Assembly: GCF_040656415.1 (NCBI RefSeq)
Contig: NZ_JBFAMC010000003.1
Location: forward strand, 434,001-498,000
From: Rhodococcus_F sp040656415
GTDB taxonomy: Bacteria; Actinomycetota; Actinomycetes; Mycobacteriales; Mycobacteriaceae
DNA length: 64,000 nucleotides
Reading direction: 5' to 3'
Shown here: piece by piece, positions 1 through 8,005 of the stretch
How the letters are laid out: each line of letters begins with the position of its first letter
How positions within the stretch are numbered: the first letter of the stretch is position 1
Translations under genes and position numbers: made by a program
Notes under the pieces: model-generated
The model's input: only the letters and a program-made list of their open reading frames with translations
Databases searched by the model: none
What the model was told of the DNA's origin: nothing

Positions 1-175
1 GAAGAAGCAATATGTGGATCCCGGGTGGCCTGAAACCGCCGATGGGGATCAGGCCGTGACCGAGCTGTCGTCGACTCGTGCAGGCGGACTGTCCCCGTTC
101 GGTGAGGACACCGAATTCCCGTTGCCTCCGGAGTCGCTGCCGTACGCACACCCGTACACAGTGATCAACCGCTGA
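1..175 (+). CDS. C-terminal fragment of an unrecognised protein
   Basis: The reading frame enters from the left edge (first full codon at position 2) and stops at TGA 173-175, leaving about 57 residues. The fragment is polar and proline-rich and ends in LPYAHPYTVINR. No membrane segment, signal or catalytic motif is visible, and I do not recognise the family. It is followed at once by a strong hairpin terminator, which supports this being a true gene end. The upstream part lies outside the window. Confidence 0.6.
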   Translation, partial: KKQYVDPGWPETADGDQAVTELSSTRAGGLSPFGEDTEFPLPPESLPYAHPYTVINR

Positions 176-190
176 CCCAGAAAATGAAGC

Positions 191-219
191 GAGGCCCGCA
201 CGGGATTGGTGCGGGCCTC
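191..219. terminator. Perfect hairpin, bidirectional terminator
   Basis: An 11-bp perfect stem (GAGGCCCGCAC paired with GTGCGGGCCTC) with a 7-nt loop lies between the end of the leftmost gene and the end of the first rpf gene, which converge on it. Bases 220-405 show nothing else I can interpret. Confidence 0.8.
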
Positions 220-405
220 TCCTCTGCGAGGACGCGTTCCAAATGACGTGTCTTGTCACGCTGCAGAATCTTCGACAGGCCTGATTCCCTCGAGGACGGG
301 CAGTCGGCGGGTGTTGTTCGAGTCGGCCACACCCGGACCCAGGTTCGCCTCGTCAATCGACCTTGTTCGACACCAACGCCTCGGCACTCCACCTCGGCGC
401 CTGAA

Positions 406-1038
406 TTACTGGCCGAAACCCCTGAGCATCTTGCCGATCTCTTCCGCGATCGCGATTGCACTCTGGAATGCGTCCGCGGTGTCGGCCGGGCCCCCCATCT
501 GGATGTCGGGTGGATCCTGGTTTTCTGTGTCCTCCAGCGCTGAGGTGCCGGGGGTGTTCTGTGCCTGGTTGAGCAGGTTCTGGGTCGTGGAGGTCCCGGA
601 CTCCTCGGTCTCGGATATCTCGCGCACGGTTGTGGGGGCGCTCCGCTGGGTGGGGGCGCTGTTCAGGCCGAGGCTCGACGAGCAGGATGGCCATGCGCCC
701 CAGCCCTGGGATTCGAGAACCCTCTCGGCGACGACGATCTGCTGCTCGCGTGAGGCCTCGTTCGCGGTGGGCGCGTACTGGGTTCCGCCGTTCCCGGACC
801 AGGTGGACGGTGCGAACTGGAGGCCACCCTGGTAACCGTTTCCGGTGTTGATGGCCCAGTTTCCGCCGGACTCGCATTGTGCAAGGCGGTCCCAGTCGGA
901 GTCTGACGCCGCGTTCGCGGTGCCAGAAAATGCTGCTCCGCCCCCACCCACGATCACGCCGGTGATGGCGACTTTGGCGACGGTGCGACCGGTGCAGCTC
1001 GGCTTGCGATGGCGTCCACGGGTGATAGTCGAGATCAT
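406..1038 (-). CDS. rpfA: Resuscitation-promoting factor, copy 1 (RpfA-like)
   Basis: A secreted muralytic enzyme of 210 residues that cuts peptidoglycan and helps dormant cells resume growth. A basic start is followed by a hydrophobic segment ending AFSGTANAA, a typical signal peptide. The mature protein opens with the Rpf transglycosylase-like domain: SDWDRLAQCESGGNW, where the Glu after Cys is the expected catalytic acid, then GGLQFAPSTW and the second Cys in WPSCSSSLGL. A low-complexity, acidic/Thr/Gln-rich tail of roughly 90 residues follows. ATG 1038 is chosen because the signal peptide begins there and AGAGAGGAT lies upstream; the open frame continues into the leader only because that leader lacks stops. 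Position next to yccF and cspB matches Mtb rpfA (Rv0867c). It is preceded by a c-di-AMP riboswitch and a Crp/GlxR box. Confidence 0.93.
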   Translation of the reverse strand: MISTITRGRHRKPSCTGRTVAKVAITGVIVGGGGAAFSGTANAASDSDWDRLAQCESGGNWAINTGNGYQGGLQFAPSTWSGNGGTQYAPTANEASREQQIVVAERVLESQGWGAWPSCSSSLGLNSAPTQRSAPTTVREISETEESGTSTTQNLLNQAQNTPGTSALEDTENQDPPDIQMGGPADTADAFQSAIAIAEEIGKMLRGFGQ

Positions 1039-1062
1039 GGTGGTCTGGTGATCCTCTCTACA

Positions 1063-1290
1063 CGCGCCTGCGAGGTCAGCTGTCGGGTTCGGGCTGAGAG
1101 GTCGCCCGGCTCGCCCCTCACTGGCTGGAGAGGCTCTGGCTTCACCCCAAGGTCCGAACATGCGTGACACATTCGGACCGGTGTCCATCTGGAAACTATT
1201 GTTCCCAAAGGACATTGGGTTCCCCGTCCCCGTCCTTGGAAAGTTTCGTCGGGAATCCGACACCCGCCGGACGAGGCTTGGCGCGGCGGC
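1063..1290 (-). promoter_or_regulatory. c-di-AMP riboswitch (ydaO/yuaA class) of rpf copy 1
   Basis: Read on the minus strand, the leader holds the blocks I associate with the ydaO class in order: GGATTCCCGACGAAA, then ACGGGGAACCCAA, then CTTGGGGTGAAGCC, and finally CCCGACAGCTGACCTCGCAG just before the ribosome-binding site. This class senses cyclic di-AMP and is known upstream of actinobacterial rpf genes. Boundaries are approximate. The 3' end is about 25 nt from the start codon, so control of translation initiation is plausible. A nearly identical element precedes the second rpf gene. Confidence 0.88.
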
Positions 1291-1472
1291 TCGGATGTGG
1301 CCGATCTCCTCGACCAGTGACGAAGGTAACGGCGCTGCTGCAGTGTCACCAGCTCGACTGAGCAACGTGTCTGTGCTCTCCACGCGAAGTGCCGTTCAGG
1401 TACACCGAGCTCTTTCCAGCTAGTTGCAATGGCGAGGCGTGCTCATCGACGTTCTCACCGGCCACTCGGTTC

Positions 1473-1488
1473 TGTGAGGAAGGTCACA
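1473..1488. promoter_or_regulatory. Crp/GlxR-type operator upstream of rpf copy 1
   Basis: TGTGAGGAAGGTCACA is a perfect TGTGA-N6-TCACA palindrome. cAMP-receptor proteins of this order (Crp Rv3676 in Mtb, GlxR in Corynebacterium) bind this consensus, and Mtb Crp is known to act on rpfA. It lies about 435 bp before the start codon, beyond the riboswitch leader, consistent with a promoter between 1300 and 1480. I could not fix a -10 box with confidence. Confidence 0.75.
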
Positions 1489-1556
1489 CTTGAAGGATCG
1501 GTGCGAATGTCGTGTCGGCTCCCGGTTGATAGCGAGCCCACGGTCCGACGAAGAAA

Positions 1557-1583
1557 GGCCGTGCACCAGATCGGTGCACGGCC
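1557..1583 (-). terminator. Hairpin terminator of rpf copy 2
   Basis: An 11-bp perfect stem, GGCCGTGCACC paired with GGTGCACGGCC around a 5-nt loop, sits about 20 bp after the stop of the second rpf gene and is flanked by GAAA/TTTC. It separates the two rpf transcription units. Confidence 0.82.
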
Positions 1584-1605
1584 CCTTTCGAGCGAATTGT
1601 CAGAA

Positions 1606-2169
1606 CTACTGCGGAAGCAGCGCCTTGTTCGTCTCGATGAAGTCCAGGATCTGAGGATCGATCTCGAAGCCCTGAGCCTGGACGGCCTCGATGGCGGAGT
1701 CGATCATGTCTGAGAACTGCAATGCCCTGGGCGCGTTTTGCAGCGGCTCTGGGGCTTGGGGGGCCTCTTCCACCGGCGCAGGGGCGTTGCGCTGGGTGGG
1801 GGCGCTGTTCAGGCCGAGGCTCGAGGAACATGATGGCCATGCGCCCCAGCCCTGGGTTTCGAGAACCCTCTCGGCGACGACGATCTGCTGCTCGCGCGAG
1901 GCCTGGTATGCGGTGGCGGCGTACTCGGTTCCGCCGTGTCCAGCCCAGGTGGTCGGCGAGAACTGGAGGCCGCCGTGGTAACCGTTTCCGGTGTTGATGC
2001 CCCAGTTTCCGCCGGACTCGCATTGTGCAAGGCGGTCCCAGTCGGAGTCTGGCGCCGCATTCGCGGTTCCGGAAAATGCTGCTCCGCTCACACCCACGAT
2101 CGCGCTGGTGACTGCGACCTTGGCGACGGTGCGACCGGTGTTACTCGGTTTGCGATGACGTCCGCTCAT
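1606..2169 (-). CDS. Resuscitation-promoting factor, copy 2
   Basis: A 187-residue paralogue of the neighbouring Rpf. The N-terminus (MSGRHRKPSNTGRTVAKVA) and signal peptide ending GTANAA match copy 1 closely. The catalytic domain SDWDRLAQCESGGNW ... GGLQFSPTTW ... WPSCSSSLGLNSAPTQR is almost identical. The tail differs: a short Pro/Ala/Glu linker, then a possibly helical segment ending FIETNKALLPQ. The start at 2169 is supported by AGAGAGGATC just upstream, as in copy 1. The similarity of leader, signal and domain together shows a tandem duplication of the whole unit, with divergence mostly in the C-terminal tails. It probably acts outside the membrane on peptidoglycan like its sister; the tails may set partner or localisation specificity (inference). 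Confidence 0.92.
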   Translation of the reverse strand: MSGRHRKPSNTGRTVAKVAVTSAIVGVSGAAFSGTANAAPDSDWDRLAQCESGGNWGINTGNGYHGGLQFSPTTWAGHGGTEYAATAYQASREQQIVVAERVLETQGWGAWPSCSSSLGLNSAPTQRNAPAPVEEAPQAPEPLQNAPRALQFSDMIDSAIEAVQAQGFEIDPQILDFIETNKALLPQ

Positions 2170-2190
2170 TGTGGTCGAGATCCTCTCTAC

Positions 2191-2420
2191 ACGCGCCTGC
2201 GAGGTCAGCTGTCGGGTTCGGGCTGAGAGGTCGCCCGGCCTCGCCCCTCACTGGCTGGAGAGGCTCTGGCTTCACCCCAAGGTCCGAATATGCGTGACAC
2301 ATTCGGGCCGGTGTCCATCTGAGAACTTGCGTTCCCTGGAGGACTGTGGGTCCCCCGTCCTCGTCCCTGAAATGCTTCGTCGGGAATCCGATACCCGCGG
2401 GACGAGGCTTGGCGCGGCGG
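2191..2420 (-). promoter_or_regulatory. c-di-AMP riboswitch (ydaO/yuaA class) of rpf copy 2
   Basis: The same ordered blocks as in the leader of copy 1: GGATTCCCGACGAAG, ACGGGGGACCCAC, CTTGGGGTGAAGCC and CCCGACAGCTGACCTCGCAG. The variable stems between them differ between the two copies in ways that largely keep pairing, which supports an RNA structure rather than a protein-coding duplicate. Limits are approximate. Confidence 0.88.
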
Positions 2421-2611
2421 GTCGGACGTGGCCGATGTTTCCTCGACCGGGGATGACCGTAATCGGAGGAAGCCGCGATGTCACTATTTGATAACGCCGC
2501 ATGTCTGCGGCCGCTGTCCGGTCTCGTTTGGGTAAATCCGGACTCTGCCCTGCTAGTCGGGGTGCACGCGATTACCCAAGGGCTCGTCACCCTTCTGTTA
2601 TCCCGCCGTTA

Positions 2612-2627
2612 TGTGACTAGTTTCACA
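2612..2627. promoter_or_regulatory. Crp/GlxR-type operator upstream of rpf copy 2
   Basis: TGTGACTAGTTTCACA is again a perfect TGTGA-N6-TCACA palindrome, directly abutting the stop codon of yccF (2628-2630). It is about 440 bp before the rpf start, nearly the same distance as the box for copy 1, so the operator was probably part of the duplicated unit. Confidence 0.75.
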
Positions 2628-3005
2628 TCAATGACGTATGTCGACTATGTCTTTGCCGAGGGGCATGAGTGAAACGGGGATCATCTTGAGGTTCGCGGCG
2701 GCAAGTGGAATACCGATGACGGTGATTGCCATGGCGAACGCGGTGATTATGTGGCCGATCGCGAGCCACAGGCCCGCGACGATGAACCAGATGACGTTGC
2801 CGATCAGCGATCCCACGCCGGCCGTGGGCTTGTTGACCACGGTTTTGCCGAACGGCCACAGCGCGTAGACACCCACCCGAAACGATGCGATGCCGAAAGG
2901 GATGGTGATGATCAAGAGGCAGCAGATGATGCCGGCGACGAAATATCCCAGTGCCAGCCAAAGGCCGCCGAAGACGAGCCAGATGACATTGAGTAGCAGT
3001 CTCAT
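2628..3005 (-). CDS. yccF: YccF-family inner-membrane protein
   Basis: A 125-residue membrane protein built as two similar halves. Each starts with N-V-I-W and a hydrophobic helix (LNVIWLVFGGLWLALGY near the N-terminus; IGNVIWFIVAGLWLAIGH from about residue 69). Each continues with a second helix containing T-I/V-P/I-G-I, and the halves contain the family motifs LWPFGK and LMPLGK. This is the YccF (DUF307) pattern. Function is not known beyond being an inner-membrane protein. The start at 3005 has a strong GGGGGAG ribosome site. It is the counterpart of Mtb Rv0870c between rpfA and cspB. Confidence 0.9.
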   Translation of the reverse strand: MRLLLNVIWLVFGGLWLALGYFVAGIICCLLIITIPFGIASFRVGVYALWPFGKTVVNKPTAGVGSLIGNVIWFIVAGLWLAIGHIITAFAMAITVIGIPLAAANLKMIPVSLMPLGKDIVDIRH

Positions 3006-3051
3006 GATCGCTCCCCCTGGTCGGTGGTAGGCGTCGGTGGGCGGGGATCGT

Positions 3052-3291
3052 TCAACGTGCGCGCCTGCCCTGCATCAACGCCACGACGATCCCGAGTAGG
3101 AATCCGATCGGGCAGGCAAGGGCGATGAGATACAGAACGAGGCCAGGCTTGCTGTCGGACAAGATAGGAGTCAGGAAGATGGCAACGATGGCCACGAAGC
3201 CGAGCACGAACAGGATGATCGCGACCCGCAGAAGGCCGGCGCCGGTTCGAACCGGGGCAGTTGTGTTTTCAGGAGTCGGTTCGTGAGCCAC
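3052..3291 (-). CDS. Small two-helix membrane protein, unknown function
   Basis: A predicted 79-residue protein from GTG 3291 (AHEPTPENTTAPVRTG follows). A polar, proline/threonine-rich N-terminus is followed by two hydrophobic segments: GLLRVAIILFVLGFVAIVAIF and a second one around VLYLIALACPIGFLLGIVVAL. It ends in the basic QGRRAR. No Shine-Dalgarno sequence is obvious before GTG 3291. The frame is open upstream, but the extension has no membrane-protein character. It lies between yccF (same strand) and divergently transcribed cspB. I do not recognise a named family. Confidence 0.65.
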   Translation of the reverse strand: MAHEPTPENTTAPVRTGAGLLRVAIILFVLGFVAIVAIFLTPILSDSKPGLVLYLIALACPIGFLLGIVVALMQGRRAR

Positions 3292-3442
3292 AATTTGCAA
3301 CGATAGTGCCTGGAAAGTCGAATGCTGGATAGGGTCAGTGCGAGGTAGACTGTGACTGCTGCGCGTCCCGCACCACAGGTGGGGCGCGCTGTTTTGCATA
3401 CTGCATACCAGTACAACGAAATGCACTTCAAGGGATGAGCGG

Positions 3443-3862
3443 GTGAACGCGGTGCCGACCGGCAAGGTGAAGTGGTACGACGTCGAAAAGGGTTTCGGCT
3501 TTCTGTCGCAGGAGGAGGGCGAGGACGTCTATGTGCGTTCGTCCGCCCTGCCCGACGGCGTCGAGGGCCTCAAAGCCGGTCAACGTGTCGAGTTCGGTAT
3601 GGCAGCCGGACGCCGTGGCCCTCAAGCGTTGAGCCTGAAGGTGCTGGGCCCGGCACCTTCGGTGCGCCAGAACGCTGCGCGCAAAGAGCCTGCTGCCAAG
3701 AAACACTCGCCGGATGAGCTCCACGGCATGGTGGAGGACATGATCACCCTGCTCGAGGCGAAGGTGCAACCAGATCTACGCAGGGGAAAGTACCCGGACC
3801 GCAAGACGGCCCAACGGATCTCCGAGGTAGTTCGGGCTGTCGCCCGCGAACTCGACAGCTGA
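3443..3862 (+). CDS. cspB: Cold-shock domain protein CspB with C-terminal extension
   Basis: A 139-residue protein. Residues 4-70 form a cold-shock OB-fold with the RNA-binding motifs GKVKWYDVEKGFGFLSQ and EDVYVRSSAL. A linker follows, then a conserved helical extension with KHSPDELHGMVEDMITLLE and VVRAVARELDS. Actinobacterial CspB of this long type (Mtb Rv0871) has the same extension; single-domain Csps are only about 67 residues. It likely binds single-stranded RNA/DNA in the cytoplasm. GTG 3443 has AAGGGA 7 nt upstream; GTG 3452 would give the start PTGKVKWY seen in Mtb and is the alternative. Confidence 0.9.
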   Translation: MNAVPTGKVKWYDVEKGFGFLSQEEGEDVYVRSSALPDGVEGLKAGQRVEFGMAAGRRGPQALSLKVLGPAPSVRQNAARKEPAAKKHSPDELHGMVEDMITLLEAKVQPDLRRGKYPDRKTAQRISEVVRAVARELDS

Positions 3863-3898
3863 CCGCAGTTAGTCGGCACCAACTCCAGTCAAGCGTGT

Positions 3899-4390
3899 TC
3901 AGGCCGTCTTGATCGACCAGACGGCCCGGGCATGCGGGAGTCCCTCCTCGTCGACGACCGCAGAGGGCAACTGAATCTCGACGCCTGCCAGCTGCAGTTC
4001 TTCCGACGACGGCACAGTGACGGCATGGGTCTCACCGGCGCGGTGCGTCTGTTCCATGATGATGGCGTTCCCAGACGGATCCTCGTAGATGGCGAAGAGG
4101 CGCCACGGAGCGTTGACGATTTCTGGTGGCATCGACAGTTGCAGGGGATACCCAGGGGGAACGTCGAGTTCCGTGATCCCGCCGCCTGCGCAGTCCTCGA
4201 GGTACAGATTGCAGTACCCCAGGGGTACAACCCGCTCGGTTCGGTCGTGCGCGAAGGCCGTGATCTCGGGCAGTCTGGGCGGAAGGTTGCGGACGAGTGC
4301 GTAGACGACTCCGGCAACAGCCACCAGGACCACCAACAGCCCGACTGTGGACAACGCCAGGATCCTCTTGGTACGCGCCTGCATGCTCAC
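3899..4390 (-). CDS. DUF2771 family membrane-anchored protein
   Basis: A 163-residue protein with one N-terminal membrane helix (LALSTVGLLVVLVAVAGVVYAL, about residues 11-32) and an exported domain. It has the conserved CNLYLEDC pair of cysteines (likely a disulfide) and ELDVPPGYPLQLSMP. It corresponds by position to Mtb Rv0875c. Function is unknown. Its GTG start directly follows the TAA stop of the upstream MFS gene (zero spacing), so the two are co-transcribed and probably translationally coupled. ATG 4384, two codons further in, is an alternative start. It may assist the transporter (inference from coupling only). Confidence 0.8.
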   Translation of the reverse strand: MSMQARTKRILALSTVGLLVVLVAVAGVVYALVRNLPPRLPEITAFAHDRTERVVPLGYCNLYLEDCAGGGITELDVPPGYPLQLSMPPEIVNAPWRLFAIYEDPSGNAIIMEQTHRAGETHAVTVPSSEELQLAGVEIQLPSAVVDEEGLPHARAVWSIKTA

Positions 4391-6094
4391 TTACTTAACA
4401 CTTCCTGTCGATCGGCCGGCACTGTGGGTCGAGAGAGATTCGGTCACTTCTTGTTCTGCCAAGTTGGGGCGTCTTCCTCCGAGCCCTGGCAAGAGGGTGT
4501 TCCCACGATAAGTGAGGATGGTCTGGGCGAGCCCGACAGTCATGATGGCTGACACCACCGTGAATCCGATCCAATACTCGGTAGGCAGCAGGACACCCAG
4601 CGCACCACCGACAACCCAGCTCAACTGGAGAACAGTCTCGGATCGCCCGAATCCGGAAGCGATGGACTCTTCGGGGAGATCGTGCTGAAGCGATGCGTCC
4701 AGAGAAACCTTGGCCAGCGCGCTCGCCGCCGCCGCGACGAGGGTCGCCAGCGCGGCAGTCATCAAGTTGTCGGTGACGGCCGCGATGACGGCGATGATCC
4801 ATACCGCGGCGGTACACCGGATGACGATCATCGCGGGACGCCCGAGCTTCAGCCTGGCGCCCGCTGCGTTCCCGGTGAAGTTACCGATAGCGGCGGCCGC
4901 GCCGACGAGTCCGAGCATCGCTGCCTGAACGAGAGGTTCGTGGTCTGTCCGAGATTTTGCGACGAACGCGATGTACAGCGTCAAGAATCCCGTGAGGATC
5001 CGGATGGTGCTGTTACCCCATAGTCCGGCGATCACCGCGCGGCCCAGCGGCTGTCTGCGTTTGGCTGCCTTCGTGGTGGTCGGGATGTCGGTTTGCATCC
5101 TGCGGGTACGGCTGATGACCTCGGTCTCCCGGTCGTCACCGTGATACGTGAGGGTGGCCGGAACTTCGCCCTCGGTCACCTCCACCCACGACGGAATCCG
5201 CATGCTGAGGTAAGCGCCGAACACGGTGATTACCGCTGCCAGCCACAGTGCGCCGACCGAATCGGCCACGAAAGCCAAACCGGCGGCAATGGCACCGGCG
5301 CCGATGGTGCCGCCTATGAGTCCGAACACGGTGAGCCGCGAGTTGACTCGCACGAGGTCGATCTCGGGTGGCAGAACACGCGGAGTCACTGCGCTCTTGA
5401 GTACCGAGAACGATTTGCTGAGCACCATCATGCCCAGCGCGGCCGGGTAGAGCACCCAGCTGTCGAAATTGAAGACGAGAACGACCACAAGGACGGTCCG
5501 CAGTCCGAAAGACGTGGCGAGAGCGACCCGTCGGCCATGCTGCAGCCGGTCGAGCATCGGGCCGATCAGCGGGGCGATCACCGCGAACGGGGCGATCGTG
5601 ATGAGCAGGTACAGCGCGACCTTGGTCTTGTCCTCACCCGTTGCGGCGGAGAAGAACAGGGTGTTGGCGAGGGCCACCGCAACGGCAGCGTCGGTTGCGA
5701 AGTTGGCCATGACCGCGTAGGTGAGCGCGGTGAGACCCGACTTGTCCGCACCATCCGCTTTCGCCGCGCGATGGAATGTCGCAATGCCCCTGTTGGTCAG
5801 TTCGCGGCTTCGCATCGCCGCCACCCTCGTGACTGTGAGCTTGCGTGGCATCGGAGGCGCTTTGGGTGGGTTCGCGGAGTCATCGTCTGCCGGCGTGCGC
5901 GATTCGCCGCGGACAGGGTGAAGGGGAGGAAGCGGCGAGCGTCTACCGGTCACGCGGGCTGAGGGCGGCAAGCGTTGGGCTCCCACACGGGCCGCAGGAG
6001 GATACTTGTCGTAGCCGGGATGGTCGGTGGGCCCGGACTTCTCGTCCGGAGCCCAGCCGCCGTCCGAGTCGTAGGGTTCGCGCGGTCCGGTCAC
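4391..6094 (-). CDS. MFS-type transporter with long cytoplasmic N-terminus
   Basis: A 567-residue membrane protein. About 130 N-terminal residues are hydrophilic, Pro/Arg/Asp-rich (GPREPYDSDGGWAPDEKSG) and then basic. They precede a major-facilitator-like set of about 12 hydrophobic segments starting near ALTYAVMANFATDAAVAVALA. The loop GPMLDRLQHGRRVALA resembles the conserved MFS loop 2-3. It matches the position and size of Mtb Rv0876c. Substrate is unknown. A GTG start at 6094 has GAAGG nearby; a shorter start is possible given the disordered N-terminus. It heads a two-gene unit with the DUF2771 gene. Confidence 0.82.
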   Translation of the reverse strand: MTGPREPYDSDGGWAPDEKSGPTDHPGYDKYPPAARVGAQRLPPSARVTGRRSPLPPLHPVRGESRTPADDDSANPPKAPPMPRKLTVTRVAAMRSRELTNRGIATFHRAAKADGADKSGLTALTYAVMANFATDAAVAVALANTLFFSAATGEDKTKVALYLLITIAPFAVIAPLIGPMLDRLQHGRRVALATSFGLRTVLVVVLVFNFDSWVLYPAALGMMVLSKSFSVLKSAVTPRVLPPEIDLVRVNSRLTVFGLIGGTIGAGAIAAGLAFVADSVGALWLAAVITVFGAYLSMRIPSWVEVTEGEVPATLTYHGDDRETEVISRTRRMQTDIPTTTKAAKRRQPLGRAVIAGLWGNSTIRILTGFLTLYIAFVAKSRTDHEPLVQAAMLGLVGAAAAIGNFTGNAAGARLKLGRPAMIVIRCTAAVWIIAVIAAVTDNLMTAALATLVAAAASALAKVSLDASLQHDLPEESIASGFGRSETVLQLSWVVGGALGVLLPTEYWIGFTVVSAIMTVGLAQTILTYRGNTLLPGLGGRRPNLAEQEVTESLSTHSAGRSTGSVK

Positions 6095-6164
6095 CCTTCA
6101 ATTCTGTCCTAGTCGGGCGATGAATGATGGGGCAACCCCAGGCGATGCTGGTCACTTCGGCCTG

Positions 6165-6959
6165 TCAGGAAACGAACCGCACCTCGTACATGCGCGGCCA
6201 GTACTTTCCCGTGAGCAGGAAGCGGTCGGTCCCCGGAATCTGGGCGATGCCGTTGAGGACGTCGATGGGACGTGGGCCCGGTGGAAGCGCTGCACGCAGG
6301 GCGGAGGCATCTATCAGTGCGGTCACCCGGCCGTCGGCTGGATCAAGGCGGGCAACGGTGTCCGTGGTCCACACGTTTGCATAGATAGAGCCGTCTTCGG
6401 CGCACTCGAGTTCGTTGAGATTGGTCAACGGAATCCCGTTCCGCATCGCCTCGACAGTGCGGAAGGGTTCGAATGTCACGGGGTCGCGGAATGTGAGGGT
6501 TGGTGAACCGTCGCTGGTGACGAGAGCATCAGGCAACGCGCAGATGCCCCATCCCTCGCCGTCGAACGGGACACGCCGCTGCTCGGCCAGGGTGGCGCGA
6601 TCCCGAACGATGGCGAAGCCGTCGCGCCAAGTCAACTGCCAGACGACGCCGTCGCTCACCGTGATGCCTTCCCCGAACAGCGGCGGCGGCAGGTCTGCTC
6701 TTGCGCGGACGATGCCGCTGTCGAGATCGGTTGCCTGAATCCAGGATTCACCTGGCCGCCCCGTTCCCTCCAGCAAATCGTTGCCGTCGATCTCGAGCCC
6801 CTGAGTAAAGGCGTTCGGATCATGGTCGAGGGTTCGGAGTATTTCGACGTGCATGTCCGCGGCAGACACACCCGAAGAAGCGGGACTCTGCGGAGCGCAG
6901 GCAGTGGCTACCCACACCATCGTGAGCAGGGCTGCGACGAGGTTCCTGCAACCGGTCAT
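6165..6959 (-). CDS. Glutaminyl-peptide cyclotransferase (glutamine cyclotransferase family), lipoprotein
   Basis: A 264-residue exported protein that would convert N-terminal glutamine to pyroglutamate. The signal peptide ends in a lipobox (WVATAC, Cys about residue 21), so it is likely anchored as a lipoprotein. The mature part follows the plant-type five-bladed QC family: DPNAFTQGLEI, DLLEGTGRPGES, the repeated LTWRDG, LNELECAEDGSIYANVW, and the C-terminal LNGIAQIPGTDRFLLTGKYWP. ATG 6959 is chosen because the signal peptide begins there. It is divergent from the DUF3027 gene with only about 60 bp between starts. Confidence 0.88.
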   Translation of the reverse strand: MTGCRNLVAALLTMVWVATACAPQSPASSGVSAADMHVEILRTLDHDPNAFTQGLEIDGNDLLEGTGRPGESWIQATDLDSGIVRARADLPPPLFGEGITVSDGVVWQLTWRDGFAIVRDRATLAEQRRVPFDGEGWGICALPDALVTSDGSPTLTFRDPVTFEPFRTVEAMRNGIPLTNLNELECAEDGSIYANVWTTDTVARLDPADGRVTALIDASALRAALPPGPRPIDVLNGIAQIPGTDRFLLTGKYWPRMYEVRFVS

Positions 6960-7018
6960 CACACCAGCATGACAGCCCAGGTGGGTGCGGGCTTGCGTTG
7001 GTGCGGCAAACTGGTGGT

Positions 7019-8005
7019 GTGAGTGTTGCTTCTTCCGACGAGCACGCAGTGGTGCGTCCCGTACTGGTCGACTCCGTCGAGCTTGCCCGTACCGCATTGG
7101 TCGAGCTGCAAGACGGGGGAGTCGGCGAGTATCTGGATACGTCGTACGAGGACGAGTGCTCCGCGGCTCACCGTTTCGTTGCCGACCTTCCGGGCTACCG
7201 GGGCTGGCAATGGGTGGTGGTTGTGGCGGCCCACCCTGAATCGGATCGGGCCACTGTCAGTGAAATCGCCCTCCTCCCCGGACCCGATGCGCTGGTCGCG
7301 CCGAAGTGGATTCCGTGGGACCAGCGAATCCGCCCAGGTGACTTGTCTGCGGGTGACCTACTGGCACCTCCACCCGGTGACCCGCGGCTGGTGCCGGGTT
7401 ACGTCGCGAACGGTGACCCGGAGGTCGACGAGGTCGCGCTCGAGCTGGGCTTCGGCCGCAGACAGGTGATGAGTCTCGAAGGTCGTTTGGATGCGGCTCA
7501 GCGATGGCACGACGGCGACTTCGGGCCGAACTCCGAGATGGCCAAGGCTGCGCCTTCGACGTGCGAGCTGTGTGGGTTCTATCTTCCGCTCGCGGGTTCG
7601 ATGCACTCTTCATTCGGGGTGTGCGGCAACGAGATGGCTGCCGACGGGCATGTCGTCCACGCAAACTACGGGTGCGGAGCGCACTCCGACACCATATTGC
7701 CGTCGGGCTCGGGTTCCCCGCAGTACGGCGCCTACGACGACGGCGCCATCGAAGTCGTCGAACAATCCAAGACCGAACAGCCTGAGGTCGAACAGCCCAA
7801 GACCGAAGCCGAGGCGGGGCAGCCCGAGGCTGAAATCGAGGCAGAACAGCTCGAGACAGAACAACCCAAGATCGAGGCCGAGGCAGAACGGCCTGAGGCT
7901 GAAACCGAGGCAGAACAGCCCAGGGTCGAGGCCGAGGCAGAACAGCCCCGGGATGAAGTCGAGGCTTCTGCCCAGTCGGCGGAGGACTCCGCATCGACCA
8001 GCTAG
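7019..8005 (+). CDS. DUF3027 family protein with acidic repeat tail
   Basis: About 328 residues from GTG 7019. The N-terminal two thirds match the conserved actinobacterial family of Mtb Rv0877 (DUF3027): EYLDTSYEDECSAAHRFVA, GYRGWQWVVVVAA, PKWIPWDQRIRPGDL. A cysteine cluster CELCGFYL ... GVCGNEM ... NYGCGAHS looks like a zinc site. After about residue 245 the protein becomes an acidic repeat of EQPEVE/EAEAEQP units. The function is unknown. GTG 6998 is an alternative start. The 3' end overlaps the next gene if that gene starts at ATC 7993, implying coupled translation. Confidence 0.85.
   Translation: MSVASSDEHAVVRPVLVDSVELARTALVELQDGGVGEYLDTSYEDECSAAHRFVADLPGYRGWQWVVVVAAHPESDRATVSEIALLPGPDALVAPKWIPWDQRIRPGDLSAGDLLAPPPGDPRLVPGYVANGDPEVDEVALELGFGRRQVMSLEGRLDAAQRWHDGDFGPNSEMAKAAPSTCELCGFYLPLAGSMHSSFGVCGNEMAADGHVVHANYGCGAHSDTILPSGSGSPQYGAYDDGAIEVVEQSKTEQPEVEQPKTEAEAGQPEAEIEAEQLETEQPKIEAEAERPEAETEAEQPRVEAEAEQPRDEVEASAQSAEDSASTS
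7765..7975 (+). repeat. Degenerate tandem repeat coding for an acidic EQPxxE/EAEAEQP tail
   Basis: The 3' part of the DUF3027 gene is a run of imperfect direct repeats built from GAACAGCCxxAGGTCGA and GAGGCCGAGGCAGAA units. They encode alternating Glu-Ala-Glu and Glu-Gln-Pro blocks. The whole stretch remains in frame. Such a tract can change length by slippage and probably forms a disordered or helical acidic arm. Confidence 0.8.

Noticed and set aside
1039..1383. Open frame extending rpf copy 1 upstream by 115 codons
   Set aside because: The stretch is the riboswitch leader, and the signal peptide starts at 1038.
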